Assembly (NCBI GenBank): GCA_054601695.1
Contig: BAAHQB010000022.1
Span: 186,001-250,000, forward strand
Length of the DNA stretch: 64,000 nt
Reading direction: 5' to 3'
DNA from: Amorphochlora amoebiformis
Taxonomy: Eukaryota > Cercozoa > Chlorarachniophyceae
Position 1 is the first letter of the stretch. Each line of letters begins with the position of its first letter. Below are positions 1 through 64,000 of this stretch, in pieces. A model generated the notes under the pieces. That model did not search any database, was not told the DNA's origin, and worked only from the letters and a program-made list of their open reading frames with translations. The translations under genes were made by a program, and so were the position numbers.

Positions 1-2030
1 TGTGTAAATAGGTACAAAGGAGTCTACGACCCGTGTAAATATGTACATAGGGGTTTAAGGTTTGCGAGTGTAAGCATATAATGGTCGTGTAAATATGTAC
101 ATAGGGGTTAGGACCCGTGATAGCATGTATATAATGGCCGTGTAAGTATGTACATAGGGGTTTACGAGCAGTGAATGTATGTATAGTGGCCGTGTAAATA
201 TGTATATAGGGGTTTACAAGCCGTGAGAGCATGTATAACGGCCGAGTAAATATGTACATAGGGCTTTACGACCCGTGAGAGCATGTATAATGGCCGTGTA
301 AATATGTACATGGGGGTTTACGACCCGTGAGAGCATGTATAATGGCCTTTTAAACATGTACATTGGGGCTTACGACCCGTGAATGTATCTATAGTGGTCG
401 TGTAAATATGTACATAGGGGTTTACGAGCCGTGAGAGCATGTATAATGGCCGTGTAAATATGTACATAGGGGTTTGCAAGCCGTGAGAGCATGTGTAATG
501 GCAGTGTAAATATGTACATAGGGGTTTACGACCTGTGAATGTATGTATAGTGGCCGTGTAAATATGTACATAGGGGTTTACGAGGCGTGAGAGTATGTAT
601 AACGGCCGTGTAAATATGTACATAGGTGTTAACGACCCGTGAGAGCATATATAATAGCCGTGTCAACATGTACATGGGGGTTTACGAGCCGTGAATGTAT
701 GTATAGTGGCCGTGTAAATATGTACATAGGGGTTTACAAGCCGTGAGAGCATGTATAATGGCCGTGTAAATATGTACACGGGCATGTTTAATGGCCGTAT
801 AAATATGTACATAAGGGTTTACGACCCGTGAATGTATTTATAGTTGCCGTGTAAATATGTACATAGGGCTTTACGACCCGTGAGAGCATGTATGATGGCC
901 GTGTAAATATGTACATTAGGGTTTACCACCATGAGAGCATGTATAATGGCCGTGTAAATATGTACAAGGGCATGCATAATGGTCGTGTAAGTATGTATAT
1001 AGGGGTTTACTACCCGTGAGAGCATGTATAATGGCCGTGTAAATATGTACATAGGGGTTTACGACCCGTGAGAGCATGTATAATGGCCGTATAAATATGT
1101 ACATAGGGGTTTACGACCCGTGAATGTATCTATAGTGGCCATGTAAGTATGTACATAGGGGTAAACAAGCCTTGAGAGCATGTATAATGGCCGTGTAAAT
1201 ATGTACATAGGGACTTAACAGCCGTGAAAGTATGTTAGTGGCTGTGTACATATGTACATAGGGGTTTACTACCCATGAGAGCACGTATAATGGCCGTGTA
1301 AATATGTACATAGGGGTTTACGACCCGTGAATGTATGTATAGTTGCTGTGTGAGTATGTACATAGGGGTTTACTACCCGAGAGAGCATGTATAATGGACG
1401 TCTAAATATGAACATAGGGGTTTACGAGCTGTGAATGTATTTATAGTGGACGTGTAAGTATGTACACGGGGGTTTACGACCCTTGAGAGCATGTATAATG
1501 GCCGTGTAAATGTGTACATAGGGCTTTACGACCGGTGAGAGCATGTACAATGGCCGTGTAAATATGTACATAGCGGTTTACGAGCCGTGAATGTATGTAT
1601 AGTTGCTGTGTACATAGGTTTTACTACCCGAGAGAGCATGTATAATGGACGTTAATGGACGTCCAAATATGTACATAGGGGTTTACGAGCTGTGAATGTA
1701 TATATAGTGGCCGTGTAAATATGTACCTAGGGGTTTACGACCCGTGAATGTATGTATAGTTGCTGTGCAAATATGTACATAAGGGTTTACGAGCTGTGAA
1801 GGTATGTATAGTGGCCGTGTAAATATGTACATAGGGGTTTACGACCCGTGAGGGCATGTATAGTGGCCGTGTAAATATGTACTTCGGGATTTACGAGCCG
1901 TGAATGTATCAATAGTGATGTACAAAGGGGTTTACGACCCGTGAGTGTATCCATAGTGGCCGTAAACCCTTGAATGTACCCATAATGGCCGTGTAAATAT
2001 GTACATAGAGGTGATGACCCGTGGGAGCTT
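1..2030. repeat. ~52-bp tandem satellite, array 1
   Basis: Tandem array of a monomer of about 52 bp. The core reads gtaaatatgtacataggg followed by gtttacgacccgtga. Two monomer types are interspersed: one carries gagagcatgtataatggcc, the other gaatgtatgtatagtggcc. About 38 copies with scattered substitutions and a few truncated monomers. No gene is visible; the minus-strand open frames here (for example 318-623) are translations of the repeat. The same family recurs at 5765-6960 and 27870-29900. Confidence 0.95.
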
Positions 2031-2162
2031 ACCGTGAAGATATGTATATATGTGTTTACGACACTATTACCGACTGTGTAGATATGTTTCTAGCGGTTCA
2101 GGACACGTGGGAGTATGTTGTGTATTTTTTTTTTATTTTATATATATATATATATATACATA

Positions 2163-2248
<86 letters not shown>

Positions 2249-2459
2249 GCTCATACATACATTCTAGTACACACACATAGGTACACTTAGCACAACAAAA
2301 AAAATATAATTACATCTTAGTAAATACATACAATTGTTCAATGCCCCACGCGAAAAAAACACAGAGAAAAGAAAGAGAGAGAGAGAGAGAGAGAGTTCTC
2401 TCGATGTGAATAATTCGGTTCTCTCGACGTGAATAATTCGGTTCTCTACGATTCGGAAC

Positions 2460-18233
<15,774 letters not shown>

Positions 18234-18680
18234 CAGGTTCAGTTCTCGGGTGGGATGGGGGGAATTTGGGGAAGTGTGATGTATATGATATATTTGAGTC
18301 GTTGGTTTTCGGGTGTGTATGCCTCGGATTGCAATCTGTCGTGCCCCAATCGCCCTTGCGATGGCCGAAAACCATGGCCAGTTTGAAATCAGAAAAGGAC
18401 AGGGCGTATTCTGCGCAGTGTCACGGATTGGGTATTTGGGTTGGGATATCTGCATATTTGCCTGTTGATAACAACTTAATTTCTCGCAGGCGATATTTTA
18501 GGCCGAAATACTTTAAATGTTTGTCTTCCACCCGATTTTCTGAGCAGGTTTCAGCGGTTCTCAACAACCCCAAGTACTTTTAAAATCGCGGCTATACCTA
18601 AAGGATATCTCCGATAAGATATTCGAACTCAGCCGAACTTTTAAACAGACAATCGGCCAGCATTTGAAAAATTTGGGCCC
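18234..18680. promoter_or_regulatory. Shared upstream region of divergent genes A and B
   Basis: About 447 bp lie between the two provisional start codons. It is unique, moderately GC-rich sequence, unlike the surrounding AT arrays. No TATA element or known motif stands out. Because the starts are provisional, part of it may be 5' exon. A role as a bidirectional promoter is inferred only from gene orientation. Confidence 0.45.
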
Positions 18681-50909
<32,229 letters not shown>

Positions 50910-51530
50910 TCTCGTGTCGCCCGGTCTGTCACACACCGTGACAAGGATAATAAAATATCGGAACACAATGTTCTTCTAGAATCCTCTAAACCCTCTAAGA
51001 ATAGTTCTTCGATGACAAGGGGGTAAATGGCCGCCAGCAGTTGCGTCCAGCTTCTCGCCAAACGGCATTCTGAGAATACTTAAAGATACATAATCGAGTG
51101 AATACAATTCAAATACCTTGTGTGTAGTATTTGAGAATGAAATATTTGCGGGGGGATGGATGAATAGGCTTTTGGAAAAGTGTTTTGCGGAAAAGGTCAC
51201 AAACAGGGTTAGTCGCCGAGGGAGGGTCGGTGGCGTGCGATTGCGCATGATTGAGCTAGGTTTACACTAGTATTTATCCCTGTGACCATATGGGAAGATC
51301 TGTTCGGATAAATACTAAACGAAATTTTGGCTGACCCAACCGCGATCCGGCGGCCAGCATACCAGTTTTACGATTATATACTAGCGATCATGATAGATTA
51401 ATTTAGCTAAACTCCATCGCGCAGTAACTCTTGTACAGATAGGAAAATTCCAATTATCATCAAGGTATTTACATGATAACTTGAATTATTTAATTTCAAG
51501 CCTGGTGAGTAATCGAATATAATTATGAAT

Positions 51531-61829
<10,299 letters not shown>

Positions 61830-61977
61830 TTCCGGAAGCCAAAGACACGTGTCGTAGGTCGAGTTTTTAGGTGGAATTACACGCCGAATTACTTCGGCGC
61901 TTTTTTCGTTTCAATTTCTTCAATCTTGTCAAACCGCATTTGCGTGCGATTGCGAGGACTCTCGACGCTGCTGAACC
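61830..61977. promoter_or_regulatory. Compact bidirectional promoter of genes E and D
   Basis: Only 148 bp separate the start codon of gene E (minus) from that of gene D (plus). The interval contains the palindrome gacacgtgtc at 61844-61853, with a CACGTG (G-box/E-box) core, and an inverted repeat cgccgaa-ttac-ttcggcg at 61882-61899. No TATA box is seen. Shared regulation of the two genes is inferred from layout only. Confidence 0.55.
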
Positions 61978-62570
61978 ATGTCCTGCCCTTTCGGTTTCGG
62001 TGCACCCAAGAACCCGGACGCTTTCCGTTCCGAGGTTCGCTCTGCTCTCATCAATAAGAAGGTCGATTCTCCTTTTCGAATCTCGATTTTCCAATATCGC
62101 GAGGCCCCCGTCTGTTACCTCCACCGCTCGCACTGTGGCCTTTCTCCAACCGTTGGTTCTTAACATTTCAGAATTGGCCTTCGAATTTTAGTCCTAAGTA
62201 TCTTTTCTTTTTGATATATCGGCTAATCTCGTCGTTGTTTATGTAGGTGAATGCCTGTCCCATCGCCATGCGCCTCGCATGGCACGCGTCCGGTACTTAT
62301 CAGAAGTCCGACAACACCGGGGGCTCTGACGGCGCTACGATGAGATTTGAGCCAGAAATCACTGACGGTAAGAACGATGGTTAGGGCATTTGCGTCGGGA
62401 GTTGATATTTAATTTGTTTTTGGGACAGGTGCGAATGCGGGGTTAACCATCCCACAGGATTTGTTGTTGCCAGTGAAGAAAAAGCATCCTGAAGTATGTA
62501 TTATACGATGTCGATATTGTATAAATGCGTATACATGATACAATAATATGTTTATATGCCTTATATATAT

Positions 62571-62622
<52 letters not shown>

Positions 62623-63143
62623 GATACATGTATATATTATAATAATAATATATATATATATATATGTATTACATATAATATATAAATGTATAAATGTTGT
62701 TATACGTATTAAAATTATATATTATTTGCATTATATGAAAACACCTATTTTTATATAATATAATACATATATACATGTATGTATGTGTACGTATTAAAGA
62801 ATTTATTACACATAATGTAATAGTTATATGAGATATACAGCATGAGATATGAGAACGGAGAAAAGGTTTCAATATACCGTGTCTACACGACACACTCAAA
62901 CACATAAACCATATTCATATGCATAATAATATTTTCACATTTACTCATGTCAATATAGGTCTCTCAGGCGGATATTTGGACCTACGCTGGGAAGATGGCT
63001 ATCGAAGAGACTGGAGGACCTGTCATTCCATTCTCTTTCGGCCGGTACGTCTTACATGCTTTAGTTCTTAGATGTTTTGGACTGGCTGGAATACCATGGA
63101 AGCTGCACTGCCGATGATGTGTAGTATGTAATGTATCATATGT

Positions 63144-63186
<43 letters not shown>

Positions 63187-63206
63187 ATATATATATATTT
63201 ATTTAT

Positions 63207-63294
<88 letters not shown>

Positions 63295-63349
63295 GAATAT
63301 ATATACACATATATATAACTGTATATATATATATATATATAATATATAC

Positions 63350-63408
<59 letters not shown>

Positions 63409-63540
63409 CATATATCATATATTTATATACCAATATATACACATACATATACATACATATAATATATGCGCATATATGTTTATGAATATATATATACATG
63501 ATATATGTGCATATGTATATATACACATATATGCATATGT

Positions 63541-63584
<44 letters not shown>

Positions 63585-63656
63585 TACGTTATATACATAT
63601 ATACTCTATATGTGTTAGGATTGATGAACCAGATGGAAAGAAATGCCCTGCCAACG
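61978..63656 (+). CDS. Gene D: ascorbate-peroxidase-type haem peroxidase (class I), 3' end outside window
   Basis: Five exons with matching phases: 61978-62061, 62247-62367, 62429-62493, 62959-63044, 63619-63656; the last donor (gtgtga) leads out of the window. The enzyme family reduces hydrogen peroxide using ascorbate or cytochrome c. Seen: the distal haem motif [10 protein letters not shown] with the catalytic Arg, Trp and His, then [48 protein letters not shown] and [12 protein letters not shown], all in the usual order. The start ATG follows accatgtcc-type context and gives [16 protein letters not shown]. No clear signal or transit peptide is seen, but the N-terminus is short. The proximal His and C-terminal half are missing, so APX and cytochrome c peroxidase cannot be separated here. 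Confidence 0.92.
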
Positions 63657-63695
63657 GTGTGACAAAAAACGTTTTACTTATCTAAAGTTATATTA

Positions 63696-63750
<55 letters not shown>

Positions 63751-63773
63751 ACACACACACACACATATATATA

Positions 63774-63844
<71 letters not shown>

Positions 63845-63847
63845 TTA

Positions 63848-63905
<58 letters not shown>

Positions 63906-64000
63906 CGTATGTATGTGTATGTGTATACATGTGTATGTGTGTGTGTATATATGTATATGTAGTACACATACCACACATAATATATATATATATATATATA

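Noticed and set aside
50976-51248. Minus-strand open frame of 90 codons between genes E and C
   Set aside because: Low-complexity composition, no recognisable domain, and it falls in the expected promoter or 5' region of gene C.

Overview
This is a nuclear window from an intron-rich eukaryote that uses the standard code and TTAGGG-type telomeric repeats. The gene set (ascorbate-peroxidase-type haem peroxidase, pyruvate-dehydrogenase-kinase-type mitochondrial kinase, and a membrane-anchored fusion of sugar epimerase, sugar C-methyltransferase and glycosyltransferase) fits an alga or another protist of algal ancestry. That placement is inference. Much of the sequence is (AT)n arrays, with (GA)n/(CT)n tracts, telomere-like TTAGGG/CCCTAA tracts and a ~52-bp satellite. 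Almost every long open frame that reads as YIYIYI, RERERE or SLSLSL is translated microsatellite.

Reading across splice sites gives five real genes. I used exon phase continuity, GT/AG borders and agreement between paralogues or known families. From left to right: gene A (minus, exons 18233 down to 2460) and gene B (plus, exons 18681 to 35671) are divergently transcribed paralogues of an unrecognised multi-pass membrane protein. B joins 24 exons into an unbroken 658-codon frame; A aligns with it exon by exon. Gene C (minus, 50909 down to 37504) encodes an N-terminal membrane anchor, a Rossmann NDP-sugar epimerase-like domain, a zinc-binding SAM-dependent sugar C-methyltransferase and a GT2-like glycosyltransferase. 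Gene E (minus, 61829 down to 51531) is a PDK/BCDK-family kinase. Gene D (plus, from 61978) is a haem peroxidase that runs off the right edge. B and C converge, C follows E on the same strand, and E and D diverge with only 148 bp between start codons.

The introns are the unusual part. They hold AT arrays, telomere-like tracts that often begin right at the 5' splice site, the 52-bp satellite with higher-order structure and inversions, and several decayed partial copies ('echoes') of neighbouring exon ends and splice sites. The first 2 kb is satellite; 35.7-37.5 kb is a mostly unique intergenic stretch between converging genes. No rRNA, convincing tRNA, CRISPR array or intact transposon was found.
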